Positions 1-8,232 are shown, numbered from the stretch's first letter. The stretch: 47,352 nucleotides of DNA from DASTSN01 sp035760665 (GCA_035760665.1 DASTSN010000094.1:1-47352); one strand, 5' to 3'. Translations and numbers: made by a program. The notes: generated from the letters alone by a model not told the origin.

Positions 1-558
1 TACAACATGGATCGTTTTCATCATCTTGTTACAAACAAAGAACGGCCCGTGCAACTCATCTGGGCTGGTAAACCCTACCCAATGGATTATTCGGCAATAG
101 GAATCTTTGATAAAATAGTGCATATATGTAAAATGTATCCCAACTGTTCCATACTTGTAGGATACGAATTGAAATTATCGAAACTGCTGAAACGGGGTGC
201 CGATGTTTGGCTCAACGTGCCACGCATGCTGCATGAGGCTTCCGGTACCAGCGGGATGGCAGCTGCCATGAACGGATCTGTAAATGTTGGCACCGCCGAT
301 GGCTGGTTCCCGGAATTTGCCAAAGACAAGATCAATTCATTTGTTGTGCCTCCCTGCGATCTTTCGCTCCCGGATCACCAGCAGGATGAAGCAGATGCAA
401 ACCATTTGTACAACTTGCTGGAGAATGAAATTTTACCCATGTATTACGATTATCCGGACCGCTGGCTGGAAATTATGAAAAACGGGCTTCGGGATGTGGT
501 TCCCCAGTTTGACAGCAAACGCATGGCAACAGCATATTACGAAAAACTTTATCGGTAG
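1..558 (+). CDS. Alpha-glucan phosphorylase-like protein (GT35), C-terminal part, 5' truncated by the window edge
   Basis: The frame is open from base 1, so this is the last 185 residues of a longer gene. The segments DVWLNVPRMLHEASGTSGM, MNGSVNVGTADGWFPEF and the upstream RPVQLIWAGK match the C-terminal half of glycogen/alpha-glucan phosphorylases, which release glucose-1-phosphate from glycogen using a pyridoxal-phosphate cofactor bound to lysine. In that family the motif is EASGT(S/G)(G/N)MK; here the residue after Met is Ala (codon 259-261), so the expected PLP lysine is missing. Some Bacteroidota proteins in this clade are fused to, or act as, glycogen-synthase-type glucosyltransferases, so phosphorylase activity should not be assumed. 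The stop codon overlaps the 3' end of the convergent DUF2784-like gene by about 10 bases. Family assignment is firm; activity is uncertain. Confidence 0.85.
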   Translation, partial: YNMDRFHHLVTNKERPVQLIWAGKPYPMDYSAIGIFDKIVHICKMYPNCSILVGYELKLSKLLKRGADVWLNVPRMLHEASGTSGMAAAMNGSVNVGTADGWFPEFAKDKINSFVVPPCDLSLPDHQQDEADANHLYNLLENEILPMYYDYPDRWLEIMKNGLRDVVPQFDSKRMATAYYEKLYR

Positions 559-941
559 TTGCCGGTTTTCTTTCTATTTCGTAGATCCCTGAAGTTTAGC
601 CAGGCACTGAGGAGGAAACTTACCAGAAAAACGATCAGTGTAACCCGTTCAACCAGCAACAGGTCAAAATTGATGCCGGTTAGTTTTAGAACCAGAAATT
701 GTATATACGAAGTTTGCTGATCATGATAGCCTAGTTTTTCCCGTACCAGCCAGTGCCAGTGTGTGCAAAAACAATAGCCCCAACCGTACCAAATGCCTAA
801 CACAAACCAGGAAAAAGCTGTTAGGGATAAGGTGATCAGGTTCCATTTTCTTGTTTTTTTAAACAGCCAGCCAGTACTATTAAACAAAGTGAAGGCGGTG
901 TGAAAAACAAAGAAAAAATAATTGAGGAATTGGTAAACCAT
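549..941 (-). CDS. Small membrane protein, DUF2784-like
   Basis: This 130-residue protein has about four hydrophobic segments (roughly residues 5-22, 32-52, 80-92 and 97-115) and no signal peptide cleavage site, so it is an inner-membrane protein. The first half (FHTAFTLFNSTGW, then a Trp/Gly-rich segment ending in WYGWGYCFCTHWHW) resembles DUF2784 proteins, small membrane proteins of unknown function with a conserved Cys between hydrophobic helices. The gene converges on the alpha-glucan phosphorylase-like gene and overlaps its stop by about 10 bases, with no room for a terminator between them. I infer no function. The DUF assignment is from memory of the pattern and moderately sure. Confidence 0.65.
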   Translation of the reverse strand: MVYQFLNYFFFVFHTAFTLFNSTGWLFKKTRKWNLITLSLTAFSWFVLGIWYGWGYCFCTHWHWLVREKLGYHDQQTSYIQFLVLKLTGINFDLLLVERVTLIVFLVSFLLSAWLNFRDLRNRKKTGNYR

Positions 942-1004
942 AATACCTGATGCTGATGGAAAGTTACCAAGAAAGTGACTGAAAGGCGTTATTAATTCCA
1001 GTGT

Positions 1005-1766
1005 TTAACCTGCCAGCCAGCCGCCATCAGCAGGCAAGGCAATACCCGTAATAAAAGAAGCAGCATCTGAGCAGAGCCAGGCAACCGTTTCGGCAATTTC
1101 TTCCGGCTTGCCCATACGGCCTACCGGCTCCATATCTTCGTATTGTTTTTCCACGGCTTTATCTTTCCCGGTAATCCGGTCTATCATTTCAGTTTTGATC
1201 ACGCCCGGGCAAACTGCATTTACACGAATGCCTTTTTTTGCATTTTCCAGCGCAGCTGTTTTCGTTAGTCCAATTACCGCATGTTTGCTGGCAACATAGG
1301 CCGGCAAGTTTATAAACCCAATCTGGCCGGCAACAGATGAACAGTTCACAATGGCGCCTTTGCCCTGCCGGAGCATTTGTGGAATTTCATGTTTCATGCA
1401 CAGCCAAACACCTTTCAGGTTAACAGCAATGGTTTTGTCCCAGTTATCTTCGCTGCAGTCCTGCACGGTTGCCATGCTGCCCTCAATACCGGCATTATTA
1501 AATGCAAAATCCAGCCGGCCATATTCAGCCAGGATTTTATCCATCATGGTTTTCACCTCCTGGCTTTTTGAAACGTCGCATTGAATATAAATACCTTCGG
1601 ATCCAGCTTGTTTTACTAACTGAAGCGTTTCCTGATTGTTATCTTCTTTCCAGTCGGCTACTACAATTTTTGCGCCACGCCTGGCAAAGGCAATGGCGGT
1701 GGCGCGGCCTATACCGGCATTGCCGCCGGTTACCAGGACTACCTGGTCTTCAAAAATTTTTTGCAT
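1005..1766 (-). CDS. Short-chain dehydrogenase/reductase (SDR), classical type
   Basis: This 253-residue NAD(P)-dependent oxidoreductase has a Rossmann fold. Visible motifs are the cofactor loop TGGNAGIG (residues 13-20), an acidic VVADW after beta-2 that favours NAD(H), NNAG, the catalytic Ser in NCSSVAG, the YVASK dyad, and the C-terminal GIALPADGGW typical of 3-oxoacyl-ACP-reductase/glucose-dehydrogenase-like SDRs. I chose the ATG at 1766 (MQKIFED...) because the SDR fold begins there; the frame runs on to 1817 but those 17 extra residues match nothing in the family. The substrate cannot be read from the sequence. The gene stands alone between the DUF2784-like gene and a divergent gene. 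Confidence 0.9.
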   Translation of the reverse strand: MQKIFEDQVVLVTGGNAGIGRATAIAFARRGAKIVVADWKEDNNQETLQLVKQAGSEGIYIQCDVSKSQEVKTMMDKILAEYGRLDFAFNNAGIEGSMATVQDCSEDNWDKTIAVNLKGVWLCMKHEIPQMLRQGKGAIVNCSSVAGQIGFINLPAYVASKHAVIGLTKTAALENAKKGIRVNAVCPGVIKTEMIDRITGKDKAVEKQYEDMEPVGRMGKPEEIAETVAWLCSDAASFITGIALPADGGWLAG

Positions 1767-2105
1767 TTCGGTTATTTGTAAACGTGATTGTTGTATTCTT
1801 TGATCCAACAGCAACACCTTGATTGGTATAAAACTATCGATTCCTTTTTCCCAAAAAACTGATAGCTGTCAAAAAGGGCATTGATCAGTATCAGGTCGCT
1901 GGACGTTATTAAAACTGAAGTTACTCCGTCTCCCGCTGCATTTACTAACATCATTGCGGTGCAAAGGGAAAGCAGCTTGCCGGTAGGCTGGAAAAAAATT
2001 ATGACAACAGTCAGGTCATCCGTTGATTACTATTCTTTTACTGCGGGAGAAAACAAGAGAAATTTGTTTGACAACTATTATGTTAGATTTATCCAACGGG
2101 ACAAT
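1767..2105. other. Intergenic region between divergent genes
   Basis: About 340 bases separate the SDR gene from the coiled-coil gene. An in-frame extension of the downstream gene begins at 1881, but its 75 residues have no family resemblance and I treat it as non-coding. A TTTG at 2063-2066, 17 bases before TAGATTTA at 2084-2091, is a near-consensus Bacteroidota promoter that would place the transcript start just before the ATG at 2106. Nothing else is evident. Confidence 0.4.
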
Positions 2106-2477
2106 ATGAATGAGAAAGTAATAACTCAGTTCAGGCATGAGACCGATTCATGGAAAAGGCTTTTGGAGTTTTTACAACAGGAAAATGGATATCTGCTTAC
2201 CCGCCTGTCGGACGAATTAAAAAATGAAGTGGATGGGGATTTTCTGGAAAGGGCAGAGTATTATCAAAGCCGTTTTATTGCAGAAAATGACCTGGTAAAG
2301 CTTTTACGAAAAGATATTGTTGAACTGGATTTACTGCTGAAGCAGGAGGAGTACATAGATGGAAAAATAAATACAGCAGTAAGAAAATATAAATATCTGA
2401 AAACGGAAATGGATAAGCTGGAATCTGATTTTTCCAAGCTAAAGAATGATTTCACTATTTTTTTAACAGGCGTTTGA
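2106..2477 (+). CDS. Hypothetical helical/coiled-coil protein upstream of the L,D-transpeptidase
   Basis: This 123-residue protein is rich in Leu, Glu, Lys and Asp and contains heptad-like stretches (residues 10-40 and 75-120, for example TEMDKLESDFSKLKNDF). It has no signal peptide or membrane segment, so it is probably cytoplasmic and helical. I chose the ATG at 2106 rather than the frame opening at 1881 because the extra 75 residues look non-coding and a near-consensus promoter lies at 2063-2091. Its stop codon overlaps the start of the L,D-transpeptidase gene in a TTGA arrangement, which suggests translational coupling. I do not recognise the family. Confidence 0.6.
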   Translation: MNEKVITQFRHETDSWKRLLEFLQQENGYLLTRLSDELKNEVDGDFLERAEYYQSRFIAENDLVKLLRKDIVELDLLLKQEEYIDGKINTAVRKYKYLKTEMDKLESDFSKLKNDFTIFLTGV

Positions 2478-4069
2478 AGGACAATATTCGAAACTGCAGA
2501 TTTAGCTTTGTTTTGGTGATCCTTGGATCATTGTTGCCTTATTTTGTTTTTGCACAAATCTCTCTGCAAGCTTTTCAAAATTTCCTGGAGCGAGATGACA
2601 ATCTCCGGCTCGCGACCGTAAAAAATGTTGCAGCTGTTCGGGAATTTTATTCAACAAGCAAGTATTCATTTGCCTGGCTGGTTCCGGATGGTCAAAACAG
2701 GTTGCGCTCAGTACAGCGGTTATTGCAAGAAGCGCCAGCTGCTGGATTGATAATGTATAATTACCACATCAGCCTGATTGATTCACTTGCTGCCGGTAAA
2801 ATAAGTTTTGTTTCCCCAATTGATTCGTTTACTACTGAGGTAAAGCTGACAGATGCTATCCTTCAGTTTTTGCACGACATTACTTACGGGAGAAATACTC
2901 CTTTGCTGGGGTATAATGGGATAACTAATGAAAGGCAGCAGTGCCGGTCGCTGGCCAATAGCCTTGCTGTCTCCATTTACAGCTACCGGCTTGACTCTTT
3001 GCTAAATGAAGTTGAACCAACAACTGAAGTGTACCGGGCTATCCGTAATAAATTGACGTGGCTACAGCAAATTGTTCGTGAAAAGAATTTTGAAGAAGTG
3101 GTTATTCAGGCAAAGCAGGTAACAAGGACTAATCATTCTCTGATCAAAAAGTTTTACCAGTTGGGTATTCTTTTGTCAGAACCTGATAGTCTGACGATTG
3201 AGCAATTCAGCACCGCGGTGAAGGATGCACAACGATTGTTTGATTTCATTCCGGATGGAAGGTTGCAGCCCACGCTGCTGGCAAGATTGAATGTGCCTGT
3301 GAACGGAAGGATACAACAACTGGTAGCCTCACTTGATGCCTACCGCTGGTTGTATTGCCTGCAGCGAAACCAACCGGTTATCGTGGTGAATATCCCGGCA
3401 GCCTTTTTGAAAGTGTATGCTGCGGATACCATCATGCTACAAATGAAAGTGGTGACCGGCAAGCCGTCCACACCATCGCCAACATTGAGCAGCACGATTA
3501 CTGAGGTGGTATTGTATCCCTACTGGATGGTGCCCCGGTCAATCGCCACAAAGGAACTGCTGCCACTTATAAAACGGAATCCGGGTTTTCTAGATGACGG
3601 TGGTTACCAGTTGCTCAACAGCCAGGGTAACATCATTGATCCTTACACAGTGGACTGGCTGTCGGTTACAAAAGCAAATTTTTCTTACAGCATCCGGCAA
3701 TCTACCGGATGCGATAATTCCCTTGGCCTTATCAAGCTGGATTTTTACAATCCATTCAGTGTATACCTGCACGATACACCTGCGAAGAATTTATTTCAAC
3801 GTCAAAAACGTTTTTTCAGTCATGGCTGTATCCGCCTGGAGCATGCTTTTGCTCTTGCACGGCTACTATTAAAAGACAATACCGAGGCGGTTGATACACT
3901 TTCTCAAAAAGGATGCCTTTTACACAAAAAGCCTGTACCGGTAGCGGCCAGCCAGCCAATGCAGCTCGTGGTTTGGTATAATCTTGTTGATACGGACAAT
4001 GACGGATCGCTGGTATTTTACGATGATATCTACAGGAGAAATATAGCTGTAAAATCCCGGAAGAACTGA
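2474..4069 (+). CDS. Secreted L,D-transpeptidase (YkuD domain), YcbB/LdtD-like
   Basis: This 531-residue exported enzyme forms or remodels 3-3 peptidoglycan cross-links, or attaches proteins to peptidoglycan, through a catalytic Cys. The N-terminus is a signal peptide ending FVFA|QIS. The middle (residues 30-300) corresponds to the scaffold region of large YcbB-type enzymes. The YkuD domain (about residues 305-480) holds VYLHDTPAKNLF and SHGCIRLE, with catalytic Cys452 and the preceding His450. The start is a TTG at 2474: no ATG lies between it and the signal peptide, and it overlaps the upstream stop codon (TTGA), so translation is probably coupled to the coiled-coil gene. The length and HDTP...SHGC motifs make the assignment strong; whether it makes 3-3 links or does another transfer is unknown. 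Confidence 0.92.
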   Translation: MKDNIRNCRFSFVLVILGSLLPYFVFAQISLQAFQNFLERDDNLRLATVKNVAAVREFYSTSKYSFAWLVPDGQNRLRSVQRLLQEAPAAGLIMYNYHISLIDSLAAGKISFVSPIDSFTTEVKLTDAILQFLHDITYGRNTPLLGYNGITNERQQCRSLANSLAVSIYSYRLDSLLNEVEPTTEVYRAIRNKLTWLQQIVREKNFEEVVIQAKQVTRTNHSLIKKFYQLGILLSEPDSLTIEQFSTAVKDAQRLFDFIPDGRLQPTLLARLNVPVNGRIQQLVASLDAYRWLYCLQRNQPVIVVNIPAAFLKVYAADTIMLQMKVVTGKPSTPSPTLSSTITEVVLYPYWMVPRSIATKELLPLIKRNPGFLDDGGYQLLNSQGNIIDPYTVDWLSVTKANFSYSIRQSTGCDNSLGLIKLDFYNPFSVYLHDTPAKNLFQRQKRFFSHGCIRLEHAFALARLLLKDNTEAVDTLSQKGCLLHKKPVPVAASQPMQLVVWYNLVDTDNDGSLVFYDDIYRRNIAVKSRKN

Positions 4070-4168
4070 TGAATATCGCCTGGTTCAGTGACTGCTATCA
4101 TTCCCTGCCCTAAAGTGTAAATGTACTTTTAAGAGGAAAAATTTGTTCGTATAAATAATTTCAAATGT

Positions 4169-4828
4169 ATGAAACAGCTAAAAGTAATTGTACCGCTAGC
4201 CGGCTTGTTTTTTTTACTGACGGCCTGTTCTACATCCCGTATAACACACAGCTGGCAGGCAGCTAATGCACCAACAAAAACCTTTAATAAAGTCATGGTG
4301 TTAGGTGTGCTGAAGGATGGCGACCGTTCCCTGCAGGACAGAATGGAAAATCACCTGGCAGGAGACTTACGGGATCTTGGCTACAATGTTGTTACATCAT
4401 TAAGTGAGTATGGTCCCAAGGCTTTTGATGGCATGGATGAAAAAGCGGTCATGGATAAACTGCAAAACAGCGGTATTGATGCCGTAATTACCATCGTTTT
4501 ACTGGATAAGGCGAAAGAGCGTTATTACGTTCCTTCCAGGATTTATTATTCGCCCTATGTTATTTATTATCGTCGGTTTTGGGGGTATTACACAACGGTG
4601 TATGACAGGATTTACAGCCCAGGCTATTACCAGGAAAACACAAAATATTTTTGGGAAAGTAATTTTTATGAAGTTACCAGCAGGGAACTGCTTTACTCAG
4701 TTCAAACTGAATCGTTCGATCCTTCATCTGCCGAAAGTCTTGCTCACGAGTACGGCAGAATGATTGTAAAGGATATGCTAAAGCACCATGTGTTGGCCAG
4801 GCAATCAACAACGGCTTTCATTCACTAA
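4169..4828 (+). CDS. Hypothetical lipoprotein, Tyr-rich
   Basis: This 219-residue protein begins with a lipoprotein signal peptide and lipobox (LLTAC, lipidated Cys20), so it is anchored in the inner or outer membrane. Residues 22-110 (KVMVLGVLKDGDRSLQDRMENHL, interrupted here only by description) look like an alpha/beta domain of the kind found in DUF4136-like lipoproteins and in proteins that start with a 'KVMVLGV' strand and a later DAVITIVLLD strand. Residues 120-165 are unusually rich in Tyr (about a quarter of positions), a low-complexity feature frequent in envelope lipoproteins. Function is not known. It is monocistronic, with a terminator at 4924-4954. Confidence 0.75.
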   Translation: MKQLKVIVPLAGLFFLLTACSTSRITHSWQAANAPTKTFNKVMVLGVLKDGDRSLQDRMENHLAGDLRDLGYNVVTSLSEYGPKAFDGMDEKAVMDKLQNSGIDAVITIVLLDKAKERYYVPSRIYYSPYVIYYRRFWGYYTTVYDRIYSPGYYQENTKYFWESNFYEVTSRELLYSVQTESFDPSSAESLAHEYGRMIVKDMLKHHVLARQSTTAFIH

Positions 4829-4923
4829 TCAAAATCATCTTTTCGTGTAACGGGTATCATTAACCCGGCTACACAACAGCGTGATCTTTGTCCAGGTTTT
4901 TCATAGGATATTGGAATCTTGAC

Positions 4924-4954
4924 GGGACCGGATGTCTATCTGGCCCCTTTTTTT
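4924..4954 (+). terminator. Rho-independent terminator after the lipoprotein gene
   Basis: GGGACCGGA (4924-4932) can pair with TCTGGCCCC (4939-4947) with one mismatch and one G-T wobble, around a 6-base loop, and is followed by seven T's. It lies about 95 bases after the stop of the lipoprotein gene and upstream of the TonB-dependent receptor gene. Confidence 0.75.
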
Positions 4955-5077
4955 GTCCTGGCCTTTCTATGGCAATTTTACCGGCGAAATAAATAACAAG
5001 TAATTCAACAACAAAAGCATGGGTAATGTAATTTGCGGCCTCATTGAAGAATTTCATAATCCGAACACTGGACAATC

Positions 5078-7447
5078 ATGCTTAAATCATTCTTTACAGT
5101 TTCCGTACTGCTGTGTGTGGCTGTTTTAGCGGCGGGTCAGCAAATGATTCGTTTTTCCGGGAAAGTTATTGACGATCAATCAAAGCCGGTACCTGGCGCT
5201 TCCTTACAAGTGCTGAATACCAATGCTGGTACTTTTACTGATGAGCAAGGCCATTTTGTTATTACTAATCTTCCTCCCGGAACGTACAAGGTACAGGTTA
5301 CTGCCATCGGGTTTGCAGCGGTAGAAAAAGAATTTTCAGATAAAGAAAATAGCGGGATTATAATTGTGTTGCCGGCTGCTGCCAGGCAGCTAGACGAAGT
5401 AATTATTGCTGCACAAAAAAAAGAAGAACGTTTGCAGCAGGTGCCTTTCAGTGTTTCGGCTTTACCTGCCAGGCAGGTTCAGGCGTACCGGATCTGGAAC
5501 AACCGTGAACTGACGGCGATCGTTCCCAACTTGTATGCCGGTAATCCGGGTGATGACCGAAATGTTACTTCCATTCGCGGGATAACGTCCACGTCATATG
5601 ATCCGGCTGTGACGACATATATAGATGGCGTGAACCAATTTAGCCTGGATACCTATATAGGTAATTTGCTGGATGTAGAGCGTATCGAAGTACTGAGAGG
5701 TCCGCAAGGCACGCTTTATGGTCGCAATGCAATGGGCGGGGTGATAAATATCATTACCAGGCAGCCCACAAACCGGCCCGATGGTTTCGCAGAAGTGAAT
5801 GTTGGTAATTATGGCCTGCAGCGATATAGCGCCGGCTTTCGTACAGCATTAGTGAAAAATAAACTTTTCGTGGGCGCAGCTGAAATGTATGATGCATCAT
5901 CGGGTTTTTATACAAATGATTTTAACGGATCTAAATTTGACCGGCAACATAATATAACAGGAAATTATTTTGTTAAATGGCTGCCTGCCACAGCGTGGGC
6001 TGTAACATTGAACGTAAAACACCATGACACCCGCAATAACGGAACATTTCCGCTCGTGAATGGTGTGCAGGACGCCTTCGCCAATCCCTACAGGCTAAAC
6101 CAGAATGCCCTTACGCAAATGCATGATAATACCTTTAATGCTTCCCTGGCCGCCAATTATGCCGGTGCAAATTTTAACTTTGCGTCGCAAACAGCCTGGC
6201 AATCAGATTACCGGTTTTATGATCTGCCCATTGATGGAGATTTTTCACCCATTGATGGGGTCACCATCATTAATAATTACGGGCATCGCTGGAACAATGT
6301 GAAAGTACTTACGCAGGAATTCAGATTGTCATCTCCGGCAGGAAACACGAAACCGTTCGACTGGACAGCCGGGACTTATCTCTTTTACCAGGATGTTCCC
6401 AATAAGCAGGCAACACATTTTGGTGAAGATGCGGAACTGGTAGGCGCTCCTGATAAAAATTTCGCTGTTATTACAACTTCTAAAGGCAAAAATGTTGGGA
6501 TGGCATTTTACGGGCAGGCATCTTACAAGCCAGATAGCAGTTGGGAATTCACGGCAGGTCTGCGGTACGATTTTGAGCATAAAAAGCTGGATGTACTGGG
6601 TCAGTACCAGCAGGATCCCAACCCTGATCCGGTTTTTGATACCAGGCCTGATACCAGCGCAGCTGCGGATTTTGGTGCATTTTCTCCCAGGTTCAGCATT
6701 GCCTACCACTTATCTGCGAAACAGCAGGTATACGTCACCTATAGCCGCGGTTATCGAACGGGAGGATTGACACAGCTTTCGTCTGACCCTTCTCAACCGC
6801 CCTTGTACAGATTTAAACCGGAATACAGTAACAATTATGAAATTGGCACAAAAAACAATCTCCTGCAAAACCGCCTGCGGATTAACGTTTCATTATTTTA
6901 TTCTACAATCGAAAATGCACAGGTGCCCACGCTGATTTTACCCGATGCCATCACAGTTACGAAAAATGCCGGTAAACTTTCCAGCAAAGGTATTGAACTG
7001 GAATTGGCTGCTGCCCCGGTAAAAGGTTTGCAAGTGGATTATAATGCGGGATACACTAATGCCAGCTATAAGACTCTTAAGTTGGCGCTATATGGTAACG
7101 AAGTTGATCTTTCCGGCAACAAACAAATTTTTACACCGGAAGTAACTTCTATGCTGGCAGCACAGTACAGCTATGAAATAAACGCCCGGCAACATGTGAA
7201 TGCCTTTATACGGGGCGAATGGATGTACCTGGGGAAGGAATATTTTGACCTGGCCAATACCATTCAGCAAAACCCTTACAGCCTGTTCAATGCAAAACTG
7301 GGCGTGAGTGTTAAAAAGGTTGATATTTCTCTTTGGGGAAGAAATCTTGCGGATAAAAAATATATCGCGTATGCGTACGATTTTGGAGCCGTTCATCTCG
7401 GCAATCCCAAAACGTATGGCGTTACGTTCAGGCTGATGTTCCGGTAA
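5078..7447 (+). CDS. TonB-dependent outer-membrane receptor
   Basis: This 789-residue outer-membrane protein has, in order: a signal peptide (VLAAG|QQM); a carboxypeptidase-regulatory-like domain (residues about 24-100) with the SGKVIDDQSKPVPGASL and GTFTDEQGHF signatures common to Bacteroidota receptors; a plug domain (about 110-230) with VERIEVLRGPQGTLYGRNAMGG; and a 22-strand barrel to the C-terminus, ending in an aromatic residue (RLMFR). The barrel sequences (YVTYSRGYRTGG, YEIGTKNNL) resemble the iron-complex/siderophore receptor class rather than SusC. No SusD partner, transporter or FecR/sigma pair adjoins it, so the substrate cannot be inferred. It stands alone between terminators at 4924-4954 and 7483-7505. 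Confidence 0.93.
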   Translation: MLKSFFTVSVLLCVAVLAAGQQMIRFSGKVIDDQSKPVPGASLQVLNTNAGTFTDEQGHFVITNLPPGTYKVQVTAIGFAAVEKEFSDKENSGIIIVLPAAARQLDEVIIAAQKKEERLQQVPFSVSALPARQVQAYRIWNNRELTAIVPNLYAGNPGDDRNVTSIRGITSTSYDPAVTTYIDGVNQFSLDTYIGNLLDVERIEVLRGPQGTLYGRNAMGGVINIITRQPTNRPDGFAEVNVGNYGLQRYSAGFRTALVKNKLFVGAAEMYDASSGFYTNDFNGSKFDRQHNITGNYFVKWLPATAWAVTLNVKHHDTRNNGTFPLVNGVQDAFANPYRLNQNALTQMHDNTFNASLAANYAGANFNFASQTAWQSDYRFYDLPIDGDFSPIDGVTIINNYGHRWNNVKVLTQEFRLSSPAGNTKPFDWTAGTYLFYQDVPNKQATHFGEDAELVGAPDKNFAVITTSKGKNVGMAFYGQASYKPDSSWEFTAGLRYDFEHKKLDVLGQYQQDPNPDPVFDTRPDTSAAADFGAFSPRFSIAYHLSAKQQVYVTYSRGYRTGGLTQLSSDPSQPPLYRFKPEYSNNYEIGTKNNLLQNRLRINVSLFYSTIENAQVPTLILPDAITVTKNAGKLSSKGIELELAAAPVKGLQVDYNAGYTNASYKTLKLALYGNEVDLSGNKQIFTPEVTSMLAAQYSYEINARQHVNAFIRGEWMYLGKEYFDLANTIQQNPYSLFNAKLGVSVKKVDISLWGRNLADKKYIAYAYDFGAVHLGNPKTYGVTFRLMFR

Positions 7448-7482
7448 CAAATGGTAACGAGCTGGCTACGATAAAAAATTTG

Positions 7483-7505
7483 AAAGATCACCCATGGTGA
7501 TCTTT
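7483..7505. terminator. Terminator hairpin between convergent genes
   Basis: AAAGATCACC (7483-7492) pairs with GGTGATCTTT (7496-7505) around a 3-base loop and is followed by T's on the plus strand. It sits 36 bases after the TonB-dependent receptor gene and 40 bases beyond the ytxJ stop, so it may serve both strands. Confidence 0.8.
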
Positions 7506-7544
7506 TTTACCATCAATTCAGTAAACCCCAAAATCGTTTGCGAA

Positions 7545-7889
7545 TCAGCAGGCTTTGCTCAAGGTAATTTGTTCCACTATTTCATGAGCGCTGATACCAA
7601 GGTGACTTTCTGTGAAAATACATTCGCCATTCATAATCACAAGCACCTGTGGCGACTGGTGTTCTACCTTGAAGACTTCGGCGACTTTATCCGAAATAGA
7701 GCGGTAAGACAAAATATCCAGGAAGTAAAAATCACTCTCGCAAGAGCACTTGATTGATTGCATTCTGGAGAATGCCACCGAGCTGATAGAACAGCGGGAA
7801 CTGTGCTTGAAAATGACCTGGGGTTTGTTCTGCGATTTTGCTACTATCTGGCTTAACTGGTCAGTTTCAGTTAAATGAATCCAATGCAT
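7545..7889 (-). CDS. ytxJ: YtxJ-family monothiol bacilliredoxin-like protein
   Basis: This 114-residue thioredoxin-fold protein carries the family signature QVIFKHSSRCSISSVAF, with one redox-active Cys, and a C-terminal segment with SESHLGISAHEI-type pattern (TESHLGISAHEIVEQI). YtxJ proteins occur in bacteria that use bacillithiol and are thought to remove bacillithiol from mixed disulfides; this role is known mainly by association. It is short like the family and has no signal peptide, so it is cytoplasmic. It is the second gene of a minus-strand pair with a small lipoprotein 20 bases upstream, driven by a strong promoter at 8083-8112. Confidence 0.85.
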   Translation of the reverse strand: MHWIHLTETDQLSQIVAKSQNKPQVIFKHSSRCSISSVAFSRMQSIKCSCESDFYFLDILSYRSISDKVAEVFKVEHQSPQVLVIMNGECIFTESHLGISAHEIVEQITLSKAC

Positions 7890-7909
7890 ACCTTAACCAA
7901 TATATGTTT

Positions 7910-8038
7910 TTACCTTCTGTACCGGCCCGAATAAGTGGGGTTGGCAGGGCAACCATACTTGCTTCGGCTTGTAAAACAGGAGGTTAATGTTATTGCAATA
8001 CTAAGAAAAAAGAGAAAAAAGAATAATTTGCTTTTCAT
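7910..8038 (-). CDS. Small lipoprotein (42 residues)
   Basis: The ATG at 8038 opens a 42-residue product with a hydrophobic signal peptide (FFFLFFLSIAITL) and lipobox TSC at residue 21, followed by a short tail FTSRSKYGCPANPTYSGRYRR. A tail with a GCPA-type motif and terminal basic residues recalls very small lipoproteins common in Bacteroidota; their function is unknown. The frame continues upstream to 8191 but the added residues match nothing, and the promoter at 8083-8112 would start transcription inside that extension, so I reject the longer form. It is followed 20 bases later by ytxJ, so the two are probably cotranscribed. Confidence 0.7.
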   Translation of the reverse strand: MKSKLFFFLFFLSIAITLTSCFTSRSKYGCPANPTYSGRYRR

Positions 8039-8082
8039 AGATTTTTTTAGATTTAACGGAGATTCCCCGTTTATATAGTATG

Positions 8083-8112
8083 CAAAGTTAATGGCTGCAA
8101 AGCTTTCCCAAA
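8083..8112 (-). promoter_or_regulatory. Bacteroidota-type promoter for the small lipoprotein-ytxJ operon
   Basis: On the minus strand TTTG (8112-8109) is followed after 18 bases by TAACTTTG (8090-8083), an exact match to the TTTG / TAnnTTTG pattern. The lipoprotein ATG is 45 bases downstream. The leader holds a short inverted repeat, AACGG/CCGTT, at 8055-8071. Confidence 0.7.
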
Positions 8113-8170
8113 GAATCTTTTTTTGCCATTCCGGGCAAGCTTTTTCAGTTGGAGCAGAACTAAAATTCAT

Positions 8171-8200
8171 TTTGAAAAAATAGCTAAACACTTACCTTTA
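8171..8200 (+). promoter_or_regulatory. Bacteroidota-type promoter for the exonuclease gene
   Basis: TTTG (8171-8174), 18 bases, then TACCTTTA (8193-8200), which differs from TAnnTTTG only at the last base. The exonuclease ATG is 33 bases downstream. Confidence 0.55.
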
Positions 8201-8232
8201 CCACGTTAAACAATATCGAATAATTTATTGAA

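Noticed and set aside
1881..2105. N-terminal extension of the coiled-coil gene
   Set aside because: The frame is open from 1881, but the 75 residues look unlike protein-coding sequence and a near-consensus promoter lies at 2063-2091, just before the ATG at 2106.
4869..5075. A 68-residue minus-strand frame upstream of the TonB receptor
   Set aside because: It covers the terminator and 5' region, has no family resemblance and no start context.
7494..7757. A plus-strand frame over ytxJ
   Set aside because: It is antisense to ytxJ, whose family signature is clear on the minus strand.
8039..8191. Longer version of the small lipoprotein
   Set aside because: The extension places 51 residues in front of a signal peptide and includes the promoter at 8083-8112.
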